Shown: in pieces, positions 13,264 through 24,874 of the stretch
How positions within the stretch are numbered: position 1 is the first letter of the stretch
Layout: each line of letters opens with the position of its first letter
Assembly: GCA_963920705.1 (NCBI GenBank)
Contig: OY987232.1
Coordinates: 3,720,001 to 3,784,000, forward strand
Direction of reading: 5' to 3'
Origin: Odiellus spinosus
Lineage: Eukaryota > Arthropoda > Arachnida > Opiliones > Phalangiidae
Length of the DNA stretch: 64,000 nt
Notes under the pieces: generated by a model
What the model saw: the letters and a program-made list of their open reading frames with translations, nothing else
The model's database searches: none
Told to the model about the DNA's origin: nothing
Translations under genes and position numbers: made by a program

Positions 13264-16200
13264 GATATTGTATGATTTCTTGAATTGGCCATATTATTCT
13301 TGTTTTTCAACGATTTTTGAAAACTCTTATTATTTAGATTGTCCAATAATTGCTCTTTCGAATGACATTGGTTTTGTCTAAATTGCCAAAACGTAACAAA
13401 TACAAAATGGGTTGAAATTAAGCATACACGCTTAAAAATCAAAGATTATTGGATTCAAATGGACACAAAACTTTTGATTTTTAAGCGATTTAGACAAAAT
13501 ACACCTATCGAAAGAGCAAGTATTGATCAATCTAAAAAACAAGAGATTTGGAAAATCCGTTGAAAACATGGAAAATATGGCAAATTCAAAAAAAACATCT
13601 AATATCAATTAGCGTATTTTTAAAATATGAAATTTGACTTTTTTGATATTGTATGATTTCTTGAATTGGCCATATTATTCTTGTTTTTCAACGGATTTTT
13701 GAAAACTCTTATTATTTAGACTGTCCAATAATTGCTCTTTCGAATGACATTGGTTTTGTCTAAATTGCCAAAACATAACAAATATAAAATGGGTTAAAAT
13801 TAAGCAAAAACGCTTAAAAATCAAAGATTATTGGGTTCAAAAGGACACAAAACATTTAATTTTTAAGCGATTTAGACAAAATAAACACAAATCGAAAGAG
13901 CAAATATTGATCAATTTAAAAAACAAGAGTTTTGGAAAATCCGTTGAAAACATGGAAAATATGGCAAATTCAAAAAAACATCTAATATCAAAAAGCGTAT
14001 TTTTAAAATCTGAAATTTGACTATTTTGATATTGTATGATTTCTTGAATTGGCCATATTATTCTTGTTTTTCAACGGATTTTTTAAAACTCTTATTATTT
14101 AGATTGTCCAATAATTGCTTTTTCGAATGACATTGGTTTTGTCTAAATTGCCAAAACATAGCAAATATCAAATGGGTTAAAATTAAGCAAAAACGCTTAA
14201 AAACCAAAGATTATTGGATACAAATGGACACAAAACATTTGATTTTTAAGCGATTTAGACAAAATCAAAACTTATCGAAAGAGCAAGTATTGATCAATCT
14301 AAAAAACAAGAGTTTTCGAAAATCCGTTGAAAAACATGGAAAATATGGCAAATTCAAAAAAACATCTAATATCAAAAAGCGTATTTTTAAAATCTGAAAT
14401 TTTACTATTTTGATATTGTATGATTTCTTGAATTGGAAATATTATTCTTGTTTTTCAACGGATTTTTGAAATCTCTTATTATTTAGACTGTCAAATAATT
14501 GCTCTTTCGAATGACATTGATTTTGTCTAAATTGCAAAAACGTAACAAATATAAAATGGGTTGAAATTAAGCAAAAACGCTTAAAAACCAAAGATTATTG
14601 GATACAAATGGACACAAAACATTTGATTTTTAAGCGAGTTAGACAAAATCAACACCTATCGAAAGAGCAAGTATTCATCAATCTAAAAAAGAAGAGCTTT
14701 GGAAAATCCGTTGAAAAACATGGAAAATATGGCTAATTCCAAAAAAACATCTTATCAAAAAGCGTATTTTTAAAATCTGAAATTTGACTATTTTGATATT
14801 GTATGATTTCTTGAATTGGCCATATTATTCTTGTTTTTCAACGGATTTTTGAAAACTCTTATTATTTAGATTGTCCAATAATTGCTCTTTCGAATGACAT
14901 TGGTTTTGTCTAAATTGCCAAAACATAACAAATATCAAATGGGTTAATATTAAGCAAAAACGCTTAAAAATCAAAGATTATTGGATTCAAATGGACACAA
15001 AACATTTGATTTTTAAACGATTTAGACAAGATCAACACCTATCGAAAGAGCAAGTATTGATCAATCTAAAAAATAAGAGTTTTGGAAAATCCGTTGAAAA
15101 ACATGGAAAATATGGCCAATGCAAAAAACATCTAATATCAAAAAGCGTATTTTTAAAATCTGAAATATGACTATTTTGATATTGTGAGATTTCTTGAAAT
15201 GGCCGTATTTTTCTTGTTTTTCAACGGATTTTTGAAAACTCTACCTATTTAGACTTAGCAATAATTGCTCTTTCGAGTGACATTGGTTTTGTCTAAATTG
15301 CCAAAACATAACAAATATAAAATGGGTTAAAATTAAGCAAAAACGCTTAAAAATCAAAGATTATTGGGTTCAAATGGACACAAAACATTTAATTTTTAAG
15401 CGATTTAGACAAAATCAACACCTATCGAAAGAGCAAATATTGATCAATCTAAAAAAAGAGTTTTGGAAAATCCGTTGAAAAACATGGAAAATATGGCCAA
15501 TACAAAAAAACATCTAATATCAAAAAGCGTATTTTTAAAATCTGAAATTGGACTATTTTGATATTGTATGATTTCTTGAATTGGCCATATTATTCTTGTT
15601 TTTCAACAGATTTTTGAAAACTCTTATTAATTAGACTGTCCAATAATTGCTCTTTCGAATGACATTGGTTTTGTCTAAATTGCCAAAATGTAACAAATAC
15701 AAAATGGGTTGAAATTAAGGAAATACGCTTAAAAATCAAAGATTATTGGATTCAAATGGACACAAAACATTTGATTTTTTAGCGATTTAGACAAATTCAA
15801 CACCTATCGAAAGAGCAAGTATTGATCAATCTAAATAACAAGAGTTTTAGAAAATCCGTTGAAAAAATGGAAAATATGGCAAATTCAAAAAAACATCTAA
15901 TATCAATTAGCGTATTTTTAAAATCTGAAATTTGACTTTTTTGATATTGTATGATTTCTTGAATTGGCCATATTATTCTTGTTTTTCAATGGATTTTTCA
16001 AAACTCTTATTATTTAGATTGTCAAATAATTGCTCTTTCGAATGACATTGGTTTTGTCTAAATTGCCAAAACATAACAAATATCACATGGGTTAAAAATA
16101 AGCAAAAACGCTTAAAAATCAATGATTATTGGATTCAAATGGACACAAAACATTTGATTTTTAAGCGATTTAGACAAAATCAACACCTATCGAAAGAGCA

Positions 16201-16687
16201 AGTATTGATCAATCTAAAAAAAGAGTTTTGGAAAATCCGTTGAAAACATGGAAAATATGGCAAATTCAAAAAACATCTAATATCAAAAAGCGTATTTTTA
16301 AAATCTGAAATTTGACTTTTTTGATATTGTATGATTTCTTGAATTGGCCATATTATTCTTGTTTTTCAACATATTTTTGAAAACTCTTATTATTTAGACT
16401 GTCAAATAGTTGCTCTTTCGAATGACATTGGTTTTGTCTAAATTGCCAAAACATAACAAATATCACATGGGTTAAAATTAAGCAAAAACGCTTAAAAATC
16501 AAAGATTATTGGATTCAAATGGACACAAAACATTTAATTTTTAAGCGATTTAGACAAAAGCAACACCTATCGAAATAGCAAGTATTGATCAATCTAAAAA
16601 ACAAGAGATTTGGAAAATCCGTTGAAAACATGGAAAATATGGCAAATTCTAAAAAACATCTAATATCAAAAAGCGTATTTTTAAAAT

Positions 16688-16699
16688 CTGAATTTGACT
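16688..16699. repeat. Left 12-bp target-site duplication of the island
   Basis: The sequence ctgaatttgact ends the left satellite array and is repeated exactly at 32,264-32,275, directly beyond the other end of the island. It lies at dyad centre 2 of the monomer. Because the satellite normally reads ctgaaatttgact, the shared one-base-shorter form argues for duplication during insertion rather than coincidence of phase. Confidence 0.8.
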
Positions 16700-16736
16700 G
16701 ATATAACCAATCATTTCTTTTGCAGGTATTATACAT
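16700..16736 (-). repeat. 37-bp PLE tail at the left end of the island
   Basis: On the minus strand this is ATG TAT AAT ACC TGC and the following bases, the first 12 or so codons of the PLE coding region (MYNTCKRNDWLYQ), directly after the pseudo-LTR and cut off by the satellite. It shows that the minus-strand array continued into the start of another unit when it was inserted. Codon 5 is TGC here, TTC in the plus-strand copy and TGA in the other minus-strand copies. Confidence 0.75.
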
Positions 16737-16933
16737 TTAATTAAAATATTTTTCACAAGGAGTCACTGCAGTTTTATTTATCAATAATTTTATTGACTAA
16801 GACAACGTTTCGGAGCTATTACTCCATCATCAGGTCCACTACTAATTCCCTTTCATTAATTGCATATTTTATATATACACAACTTAAAAAAACTTTAACA
16901 ATCCAATCATTTAAAAAAATTCTAATTTTTTTA
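16737..16933 (-). repeat. PLE pseudo-LTR, copy 1 (minus)
   Basis: This matches the plus-strand pseudo-LTRs in reverse complement and starts with ttaattaa next to the tail. It is the outermost pseudo-LTR on the left. Outward it is followed by the 37-bp tail and the satellite target repeat. Confidence 0.82.
16801..16837 (-). ncRNA. Hammerhead-like motif, minus pseudo-LTR copy 1
   Basis: On the minus strand the order is CUGAUGA, GGAG-UAAUAG-CUCC, GAAAC, GUUGUC, the same as in the plus-strand copies. No difference in the core is visible. Confidence 0.58.
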
Positions 16934-17330
16934 AAAAAATTTCTAATCATTTAAAAAATTTTTTAATCATTTAAATCCCTGTCCATCTACCCTTAATGCA
17001 AACCGGTTCCAAAACCTCCTCTTATCTAATCCCCCCCTCCCTCCCTCTCTTCCAGCAACCTTTAATTTTTAACCCTTCCTCTAAATTCAAATTTCCCTTT
17101 CTTTCTATTATTAAGCTTTCTCCTATTTTTCTTTTCCAGTAATCTTTCTCCATTTTTACAATTTTAAAACTATCCCAATTAATTTTATGCTCTTTATTAT
17201 TTTTCATATGCATTGCCAACGCATTTTTTTCCTCCCCTCTTTTTACCGCATATTTATGTTCTTTTTTTTTTTTTTTTCACTAATCGTCCTTTTTGTTTCC
17301 CCAATATATTTTAAATCGCAATTACAATTT
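16934..17330 (-). pseudogene. PLE endonuclease remnant and 3' region, fragment 1
   Basis: The stretch 16,934-17,020 is the AT-rich 3' region with short repeats of the type ttctaattttttta. From 17,022 upward on the minus strand the endonuclease C-terminal part is readable (MAMHMKNNKEHKINW..., with IGESLIIERKG). The upstream part with CNC, YIGETKR and TIS is present at about 17,280-17,330 but separated by a poly-T run of about 19 (poly-A in sense) near 17,260-17,278, an expansion of a short A-rich stretch in the other copies. At about 17,329 the sequence jumps directly to the middle of the RT, so the GIY strand and the C-terminal half of the RT are missing. This is a dead copy. Confidence 0.8.
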
Positions 17331-18347
17331 CACTAAACCTTTAATTTTTGGAATTTTCGCACTATCATTTCTGAGTTTAAATTTTGTCTTATTGTCTATC
17401 TTTTTTTCTTTGCACCATTTTAAAGTTAATTCTTTCTCTCTCTTCATTTGTTTTTCTAATTTGTAAGTCCCAGTTTTTTTAAAAGTTTCTACACTCAGTG
17501 CCCTATTCACTTTTTCAATATATTCTACTCTATTCAATATTACGATCTTATTTCCTTTGTCTGCCGGAACGATAACGATATCTTCTCTTTTCGCTAAGCT
17601 ATTTACTATCTTTTCCTCTAGATGATTCCTTTCTCTTTTTTTTCTTTTCTCTATATTTAATTCATTTCTTACTATTATACTAATCTCCCTACATTTATCT
17701 TCGTCCATTCTATTTACATGAAACATTTTTTCAAATTCCATTTCAATTTCTTCCGGTTTAAATTTCTTGGGCTTCATGGCATATCCTAGTCCTAAGTTTA
17801 AGATCTCTTCTTCCTCTCTGTTAAGTTCTATTCCTGATAAGTTTATTACATTATTGCTGCAACCACTTCCCTTTCTCGTTTTTTCTATTTCACCAATTTT
17901 TTCTTTCTTCATTTTTTCAAATTTTGATCTTTGAATAGCCTTGGTTTTTTCATATTTCCACCAATACGCATTTTTTGCCCACTTTTTAATTAAACTAAAT
18001 GTTTCTGTGCTTAGTTCTCCTTCTATCCTCTGTTCTATTGATCTATTATCCTTTTCTAAATTTCCCACTTCAAATTTGATCTCACCAATTTCGTGCGTCA
18101 TTTCCGTTAATTTCCATTGTAGTTTCCTCTTTTCTAGATTGCTGTCCATTCTTCTTTTGTACTTCCTTTCTACTTTTAACCATCTTGGAACCAGTTTCCA
18201 ATTCCGACATTTGGACAGAAACGTGATATGATTTCTTTTCCTTGCCAATTTTTCTAAATTATTCTTGTACGCGAACGCTAATTTTATCAGGCCTTGGTCC
18301 TGTATTAACTGATATAACCAATCATTTCTTTTTCAGGTATTATACAT
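17331..18347 (-). pseudogene. PLE reverse transcriptase, N-terminal half, fragment 1
   Basis: On the minus strand this reads the PLE N-terminal region (MARKRNHITF onward, with the coiled-coil-rich basic stretch) through VPADKGNK and up to KIPKIKGLVK, where it is joined to endonuclease sequence by a deletion of about 1.1 kb. RT motifs A, B and C are all absent, so it cannot be active. The natural start at 18,345-18,347 is followed by a TGA at codon 5. Fragment 3 (26,796-27,814) has the same deletion junction, so the two descend from one deleted copy. Confidence 0.85.
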
Positions 18348-18544
18348 TTAATTAAAATATTTTTCACAAGGAGTCACTGCAGTTTTATTTATCAATAATT
18401 TTATTGACTAAGACAACGTTTCGGAGCTATTACTCCATCATCAGGTCCACTACTAATTCCCTTTCATTAATTACATATTTTATATATACACAACTTAAAA
18501 AAACTTTAACAATCTAATCATTTAAAAAAATTCTAATTTTTTTA
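18348..18544 (-). repeat. PLE pseudo-LTR, copy 2 (minus)
   Basis: This reverse-complement pseudo-LTR starts with ttaattaa directly behind the start codon of fragment 1. It serves as the 3' pseudo-LTR of fragment 2 and the 5' pseudo-LTR of fragment 1, the shared arrangement expected for tandem PLE copies. Confidence 0.82.
18412..18448 (-). ncRNA. Hammerhead-like motif, minus pseudo-LTR copy 2
   Basis: The core CUGAUGA, the GGAG and CUCC stem, GAAAC and GUC are all present on the minus strand, identical in layout to the other copies. Confidence 0.58.
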
Positions 18545-18951
18545 AAAAAATTCTAATTTTTTTAAAAAAATTTCTAATCATTTAAAAAAATTTTTTAATC
18601 ATTTAAATCCCTGTCCATCTACCCTTAATGCAAACCGGTTCCAAAACCTCCTCTTATCTAATCCCCCCTCCCTCCCTCCCTCCCTCCCTCCCTCTCTCTC
18701 TCTCTTCCAGCAACCTTTAATTTTTAACCCTTCCTCTAAATTCATATTTCCCTTTCTTTCTATTATTAAGCTTTCTCCTATTTTTCTTTTCCAGTAATCT
18801 TTCTCCATTTTTACAATTTTAAAACTATCCCAATTAATTTTATGCTCTTTATTATTTTTTATATGCATTGCCAACGCATTTTTTTTCCTCCCCTCTTTTT
18901 ACCGCATATTTATGTTCTTTTTTTCTTTCACTAATCGTCCTTTTTGTTTCC
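18545..18951 (-). pseudogene. PLE endonuclease C-terminal part, fragment 2 (left of the LTR element)
   Basis: An AT-rich 3' region (18,545-18,640, with one extra copy of a 20-bp AT-rich repeat) is followed on the minus strand by the endonuclease from the YIG region to its end, including IGESLIIERKG. The CCCT/CTCT tract at 18,663-18,710 is the longest of the five copies and changes the C-terminal frame, giving repeated REGG. An oligo-A of eight at about 18,883 also breaks the frame relative to the seven-A copy. The LTR element splits this domain at 18,952; the remainder resumes at 25,175. Confidence 0.82.
18663..18710 (-). repeat. CCCT/CTCT microsatellite in the PLE endonuclease end
   Basis: This is the expanded form of the G-rich tract (G-rich on the coding minus strand). 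Other copies are at 17,031-17,052, 26,491-26,512, 28,109-28,138 and 31,948-31,969. Length differs in every copy. Confidence 0.8.
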
Positions 18952-18955
18952 CCAA
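18952..18955. repeat. Target-site duplication CCAA, left
   Basis: CCAA precedes the left LTR and recurs at 25,171-25,174 after the right LTR. The uninterrupted PLE copy reads ccccaatatatttt at this place (28,380-28,393), so the duplication is confirmed by an empty site within the same window. Confidence 0.88.
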
Positions 18956-19228
18956 TGATAACGTTACTTCATAATGACTTACGAGGCGTTTGGTTGAGTT
19001 TAATTAAGGTTTAATCATACAAGCAAAATAGTTAATGGTTATCATACATTGTCAGGTCTGGTTACCTCGGGAACCGGAAAAAGAGTGTTCTCCGTTGGTC
19101 AATGTGGTCTTTGGGGTAAGAATATACAGATGGTTGCGCCATCTGTACCTAGTGTCGGGAGTTTTAATACAGAGCTAAATACAGGGTGGTCTATTGCTAG
19201 TGACCTATCTGTCTGTCTGGCGTTAACA
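18956..19228 (-). repeat. 3' LTR of the gypsy-type element
   Basis: This 273-bp copy of 24,898-25,170 shows no difference by eye. The adjoining internal sequence (19,229-19,255) shows no clear polypurine tract, which is unusual for the family. Confidence 0.93.
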
Positions 19229-19413
19229 TTCGGCCAATCCTAATTTGTTTAGCCTCCTGACTAAATAGTAAGTCCCTTTAACTTGGGACTAAAAAAAACG
19301 TACAAAAATACAAATCATTTAATTGATAACAATAGTACTATGGCGGTTTGAGGAACCTTGGTTTTTTTTTTTTTTTTTGTTTAAGTTAGTTTATAGTCTT
19401 GCAGGTACTTCGG
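19229..19413 (-). other. LTR element 3' untranslated stretch with poly-A run
   Basis: This internal stretch between integrase and the 3' LTR contains no gene. It holds a run of 17 T at 19,362-19,378 (poly-A in element sense) and a shorter T/A run near 19,291-19,300. No convincing polypurine tract abuts the LTR. Confidence 0.6.
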
Positions 19414-20850
19414 CTAATTACAACGTCTTAAACTTCTTCGTGGTTCATTGACTAAGGTGTCGTCATCGTCGTTGGGAGACGTATTCTCCATTACATCTGG
19501 ATCATCATCCCTGCTCGGTTCCGTGACGGTGGTTTCAGATTCTGGGACTCGAAGAGGGATTAGGTCTTCAGTTCCTGTTTGGGTGGAGGGCATTTCGTCT
19601 TCGTCTGATGATGAAACGAGATCATCGTGTTCATCGAATATGAACCATTTTTTTAGTTTATCTGCCGGGGCAGTGTTTCGGTAGAAACGTCGATTACGTT
19701 GATTCTCAGGGAGATCCTCTATCGTGAACCTATCATAAGGTAACTTTTGCGTGATTACGTAAGGCCCTCTGTATTTGGCATTGGTTTTGTGGGGCTGCCC
19801 TGTAGCCACTGGGTCACGTGCAACCACAACCAAGTCTCCGACTTCGTAGTTGGGAACCTTTGCTCGTCTAGCGTTGTAACGCATTCTCTGTCGTTCTTGA
19901 TCTTTCTTGATATTCGTTATGGCATCCGCTCTCTTCTGCTTTAGTTCGTTGCTGGTTGGACTTTCTATAGCATCAATTAATTCTTCCCCTTGTGGGTGAC
20001 GTGAGGAAAAATTAAATAGTAGGGAGAATGGAGAACTCTTCGTAGCTCGATGCAACGTGTTATTCACCCCCCATTGGACTTGGGTCAGGCGAATATCCCA
20101 ATCCTTCTCATCAGGTCGTTTGCAAGAGCTCGCTATTGCAGGGGTTATAGTTCGGTTATATCGCTCCACCTGTCCATTCCCGCGAGGCGTGGCGGTAGCA
20201 TTTTTCACGTGGATAATCTTCGCAGCCCTACAGTAATCTTCAAAAATTTTACTGGTATAGCAAGTTCCTTGGTCGGTGATTATTCTCCTAGGTGCTCCGA
20301 AAATTCCCACGAGCTCGTCAAGAGTTTTTCTTGTTGGTCCTGCTCCTGTATTCCGGACCGGTCTTAGAATTGTAAACTTAGTGAACGCATCTACGATTAC
20401 AATCAAATAGGCGTTTCCTCTAGTGCTGGTTATAAACGGTCCCAAATGGTCCATGTGTAGGGTGTCCATTGGTTTTCCTATCTTATCGATGGAGTGTAGA
20501 AACCCTGGTTTCTTGCCACCCGGAGTCTTATGATATAGGCACTCAAGGCAGGAAGCGATGTATCTTCGAACATATCTCTTCATCCTTGGAAACCAAAATC
20601 TCTCTTGAATTTTATTATAGGTTTTGTCGACTCCAAAATGACCTATATCATCGTGGTATTTCTTTACTACTTGCCAGCGGACTCTATCGGGGACAACCCA
20701 CAGGAGGCTTTCTTTCGAAGGGTCTTCCAAAGGATTCCTGCGGAATAATCTTCCATTCTCCGTGGTGAATTCTTCCTTAACTTGAATCTCGTTTTTCGTT
20801 AACCCTGTAGTCTTACTCAATTTTCCGATGAGGTCGACGATTTTCGAATC
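19414..20850 (-). pseudogene. Integrase region of the LTR element (fossil)
   Basis: The minus strand reads an integrase. The N-terminal HHCC zinc-binding part (HDDIGHFGVDKTYNK ... CLEC) lies at about 20,530-20,660. The catalytic core has MDHLGPF, VDAFTKF, ITDQGTCY and RGNGQVERYNRT. A C-terminal GPY-like module has KYRGPYVI, and an acidic tail follows. Integrase last in pol supports Ty3/gypsy rather than Ty1/copia. No chromodomain is evident. The end of the coding part is about 185 bp before the 3' LTR. Confidence 0.88.
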
Positions 20851-20949
20851 TTGCTTTTGGCGGTGACGAGCCAATCTTCGACTGTAAGCGTCACATGACA
20901 TATTTGAAATCCTCTGGCGATATCAAGTTCCTCTGGTTCGTCATGAGGT

Positions 20950-23100
20950 GCACGGCTCAGTGCATCAACATGGCTCATTGCGGTCCCTGGGCGGTGCGTT
21001 ATCGTGTATTGAAAATCTTCAAGTTTCAGACACCATCGTTCGATTCGTGGGACGATGTTTTTCTTAGCAAAGGTGTTCCGAACCGCATTGCAGTCGGTTA
21101 TGATCGTGAAATGTTTCCCCAAAAGATAAACTCGAAATTTTTCGACGGCCCAACAGATCGCTAGAGTCTCTAATTCATAGGAGTGGTAGCGGGCTTCATC
21201 GACTGACGTACCACGGCTTGCGTAGTATACCGGGTGTATTAGTTTATCTTCGCCTTTTTGCATCAACACCGCTCCCAAGCCTATTTGGCTAGCATCGGTG
21301 TGTAGCTCCGTCTCGGATTCGTGGTTGTATAACGCTAAGATTGGTCTTTCTATCAGCCTGGCTTTTAGCGTCCGAAACGCTTCTTCCTGTTCGGTTTTCC
21401 AAACCCACACTGAACCTTTCCTTAACAACAGATTCAGTGGCTCGGCGATGCGTGCGAAGTTCTTGATGAATTTTCTGAAGTATCCGGTAAGTCCTAGAAA
21501 TCTTCTTACTTCATGAATGTTCGTTGGGACTGGAAACTGTTCTACGCATTCGATCTTCTTCAACCCTGGCTTTACTCCTCTACTGCTGACTTCCGACCCT
21601 AAGTAGTCTATTTCTTCCATCAGAAAGCAACATTTCTTCAGGTTGAGAGTAAGTTTAGTTTGCCTGAATACTTCGAATAGTTGTCGTAAATGATTCAAAC
21701 TTTCTTCTACTGTAGGCGTTGGCACCAATACATCATCCATATAGGCCATGGCGATCGTATAGCGCAGGTTTCCCAGTATGTTATTGATCATCCTACTAAA
21801 GACTGCGGGTCCGTTAGTGAGGCCGAATGGCATAACCTCGAATTGGTAATGCCCATCTGGGGTCACAAATGCTGTCTTTTCTTTTGAAGTTTCTTCTAGC
21901 GGAATCTGGTAGTACCCTGATGCGAGATCTAAGCTGGAGAAGTATTTATTTCCTTGCAATCTTTCCATTTGATCTTCTATTCTCGGAAGGGGCTACGCGT
22001 CTCGTTTAGTTATGCGATTCAGAGCTCGATAATCAATGAATAACCGTTCGTCTCCGTTTTTTTTTTCACTATTAGAATAGGGCTCGCGTATGGTGATTCG
22101 GATTCCACAATGATCCCTAATCCGAGTAGCTCTTTAACTTTTTCAGTTACTTTTAATCTTTCTGAATGGGAGAGACGGTAGGGGCGAAATGTGATTGGTC
22201 GTGTCGTTTCTAATTCGATTTTCATCTCCGCCTGATCCGTGCGACCCAAATTGGTCAAACCATCGAAGAAAATGTCCCGAAACTCGTTGATTAGATCTAC
22301 TAACTGTTTTCTCTCGTGTTGAGCTACGTCTGGTCCAATAGTCAGTTCAGTTTCCTTAATCAGTGGTAAGATCTTTTTCTCAACTTGCAGGATTTCTTGG
22401 TTTAGCTCTTCCTCGAGTGGCGTGCAGAGTTCTGCTTTAGCAACCTTCTGTCCTTTCTCGAAGATCAGTTCGTTATTTGACATGTTCATTATCGGAATAG
22501 ATGATTGCCCTTGGTCGTTGATTCTAGTGATGCTCCTAGGTATGCAGTGTTCGTATCCTACTTGACGACGAGTTTGCATCTCGATAAACAAATCGGATTC
22601 TGGCATCTCGTAGCTGCCTATATGGACATCAATGAATCCTACGTAATGTGGGGGTATCACAGTTGCTTCTTTTGCCCAGAGCTTCAGGGCTGGTTTTGGC
22701 AAGTCTGGAATATGAAAGTTACTGAGGCAATCATCGTTCTCAACGGTATTATTTTCCTCTTCGAATATGCGAAGTATGCCCTTGCGGCGGACTATGACAA
22801 CATGAGGTTGTTCGGTGAACGGTTGTCCTACGAGTAGGGGAATCTGTTGTGCCGTATCAGGAATTACTTGAACTTCTACTTGAGCTTTCGCTTGATCTAT
22901 TTCGAGAGTAGCAATGCAAACGCCTAAAATCTTCGTAACGCCGGACCCGTATCCTTCAATAACAGATCCGTCCGGTGGCGGGTTGTGCTTGATGCCAAGT
23001 TTCTGTGCTTCGCTCTCTTTCAGGGTAACGCATTTGCTACCAAGATCTAAGTACGCTCTAACACTTTTCCCATTGAGTGTTGCGTCCTGGAAATACTTTT
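20950..23100 (-). pseudogene. Protease, reverse transcriptase and RNase H region of the LTR element (fossil)
   Basis: The minus strand reads an aspartic-protease-like stretch near 23,040, then the reverse transcriptase with FRPYRLS, SLDLASGYYQIPL, VMPFGLTNGPAVFSRM and the catalytic YMDD at about 21,732-21,744. The tether and RNase H follow, with ELHTDASQIGLGAVL at about 21,268-21,308. The motif set and order are those of Ty3/gypsy pol. Boundaries are approximate. The region belongs to the broken element. Confidence 0.88.
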
Positions 23101-23149
23101 CATTTGCTTCGTTACTTGCGGTGTTGTTGATGTGAGCAACAACCTTTGG

Positions 23150-24690
23150 TTCGGCTATCCTACAATCTTTCGCATCGTGACCAATTTTTCCGCATTTCGT
23201 ACATCTTGACTTCCGCTGGGGTTTAGGACAGTTTCTTGCTAGATGCCCATAGTCGGAACAGTTGAAACATAAGAATTCGCCTTTCTCGTTTACCTTCGGC
23301 TTTCTTCGTGTTTTCAATTGATCGCTATCTTTCCCATCTTGATTATAGCCAGTCGTTGATTTTTGCGGAAAGTTGTTAGATCTTGTGTTTTTCTTGTCTC
23401 TCTCGAGCCTGCTTCGTTCTTTAGTATCGTTAGCTAGAGACAACCTTTCTTCCATTGCCTTAATGCACTTCAATAGTTCTTGGGGTGTGGCGTAGTCTCG
23501 GTTACTCAATGATGTAATGAGACGATCGTCGTTGAGTCCCGTGATAATGTAGTCTACCATATCAGCCTCTTGGAGTCCACTCTATCGGGCTTTTGCTACT
23601 TTATCGTGATAGTAAGCTTCAATCGTTTCATTAGGCTGTTTGCACCTTCGCTCCATTTCTCGGTGGAGACCTTGCTTTCCCCTTACTACTGGGAACCATT
23701 CCCGTAGTAATTTCTGCCATTCGTCCCACGTGTGATTTATCGTTGTTAGACCTTCATACCAAACTTTGGCGGTCCCTTTTAACTTTGGTATAGCGTGGTT
23801 GATCTTTACTGTATCACTCCATGAATAAGCTACTGCGGTATCATCTACCTTTCGGATCCAGGAGTCGACAGTCTGGTGTGGGGCGGCGACAGGATCGAAA
23901 TCCGGAATTAACTTGCTTCCGTCGTTGAAGTGATGATGTTGTACTGAGGCATCCGGATTCCTCCTAGGATTATGTTCTTGGATTGCTTCTAGTTGGCGTT
24001 GATGAGCTGCCAGAATACTGTTTTGTTGTTCAAGGTGAGCCGCTGCCATTGCTGCAACTGAACGTTGCACTGCTGAATCAACGGCACGTTGTATTGAATC
24101 GGCAAAGATTTCCATCGAGACGTAACCACCCATGGCTGCCCCTGTTTCTGCCTCGTGGTTAGCCATCTTAAACTCTCCTCGTTCGTTGGAGTCAATAGTA
24201 TGTTTGCTAACTTCTCTTAGTGTTGAAATATCTCGTGAATCGTGGGAGATTGCGGTGCTGATTCCTCTGTTTTCGTGTGAGGTCTCAAAAATCTGTTTTA
24301 CGTGTGAATAATCTTCGTTTTCCGTTACGCTATCTCGAGGAGATTTTGACGTGTCTCCTGTGTCGCAAGCGTCGAAGAATTCGGGACTCAGATTTCTTTC
24401 GGTTTCCGTGGCGTTGGGGGTATAGGAATAAACTGACCCTTCGTGATTCGTATGTGCTTCGTTTACCTTTCCCAAATCTTCTCTCGTGGCGTGGAAGTGG
24501 TCTGTAGATTCATAAGCTCTCCGGGAACGTTGGGGCTTAGCAATCTTTCGTTGACTATCTTCACTCGTTAGGAATTCTGGGTTTTCTCCTTGAAGGCCTT
24601 TACTTTTACGAATAGGTATATGGTCAGGCTTATTCTTAATCTTTTTACTTGCATTGGTTTTCATAGACGTATTTCCGTTGCATTTCGTCA
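23150..24690 (-). pseudogene. gag region of the LTR element (fossil)
   Basis: The minus strand reads a gag-type polyprotein. A low-complexity N-terminal part is followed by a capsid-like retrotransposon-gag stretch with LIPDFDP, WIRKVDD, KLKGTAKVWYEGL and WDEWQKLLREWFP. Two CCHC zinc knuckles follow at about 23,160-23,270 ([14 protein letters not shown] and [14 protein letters not shown]). In this family gag makes the particle that packages the element RNA. Boundaries are approximate. The region is part of a broken element and is described as a fossil. Confidence 0.85.
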
Positions 24691-24874
24691 AAGAATTAAC
24701 TTGATTTGCCGAGGTATTCCAAATACGTTGAACAAATCCCTTGATTTAATTTCGACCATATATATATTCCCTACTCAATGATTTCGACATCGTGTTCGGG
24801 TCAACCGAGGCTTAACATTTCTCGTCCTTGTAAGGGTTTTATTCCCTAATTTTCCATAGTTCGGGCGTTGATTT
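24691..24874 (-). other. LTR element 5' untranslated leader
   Basis: This stretch of about 180 bp lies between the primer site and the gag region. I see no open frame, tRNA or clear structure in it. Confidence 0.5.

Larger units (their letters stand above)
1..16699. repeat. Left satellite array, about 382-bp monomer
   Basis: This is an uninterrupted head-to-tail array of an AT-rich monomer of about 382 bp. The landmark ccatat followed by tcttgtttttcaa recurs at about 1, 382, 763, 1,145 and 1,531, giving steps of 381-386 bp and about 43-44 monomers. Monomers differ by scattered substitutions and short indels, mainly in A or T runs. No host gene is visible, and the short open frames are chance readings of the repeat. 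Each monomer is two inverted half-units (see the representative monomer). The array ends inside a monomer at the insertion of the retroelement island, and the same satellite resumes on the other side. A centromeric or pericentromeric role is inferred only from array size and homogeneity. Confidence 0.97.

Noticed and set aside
1-16699. CRISPR-like regular repeats
   Set aside because: The period is about 382 bp without unique spacers, in an AT-rich eukaryotic satellite next to retroelements. No cas genes are present.
17941-18231. Plus-strand open frame opposite the PLE reverse transcriptase
   Set aside because: It is a shadow of the minus-strand PLE frame, and the equivalent shadow appears opposite every copy.
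19049-19243. Small protein encoded across the LTR
   Set aside because: An open reading in the same place occurs in both LTR copies simply because they are identical; it has no recognisable domain.
19414-24691. Endogenous retrovirus with envelope
   Set aside because: No envelope-like frame exists between integrase and the 3' LTR. The element fits a Ty3/gypsy retrotransposon.
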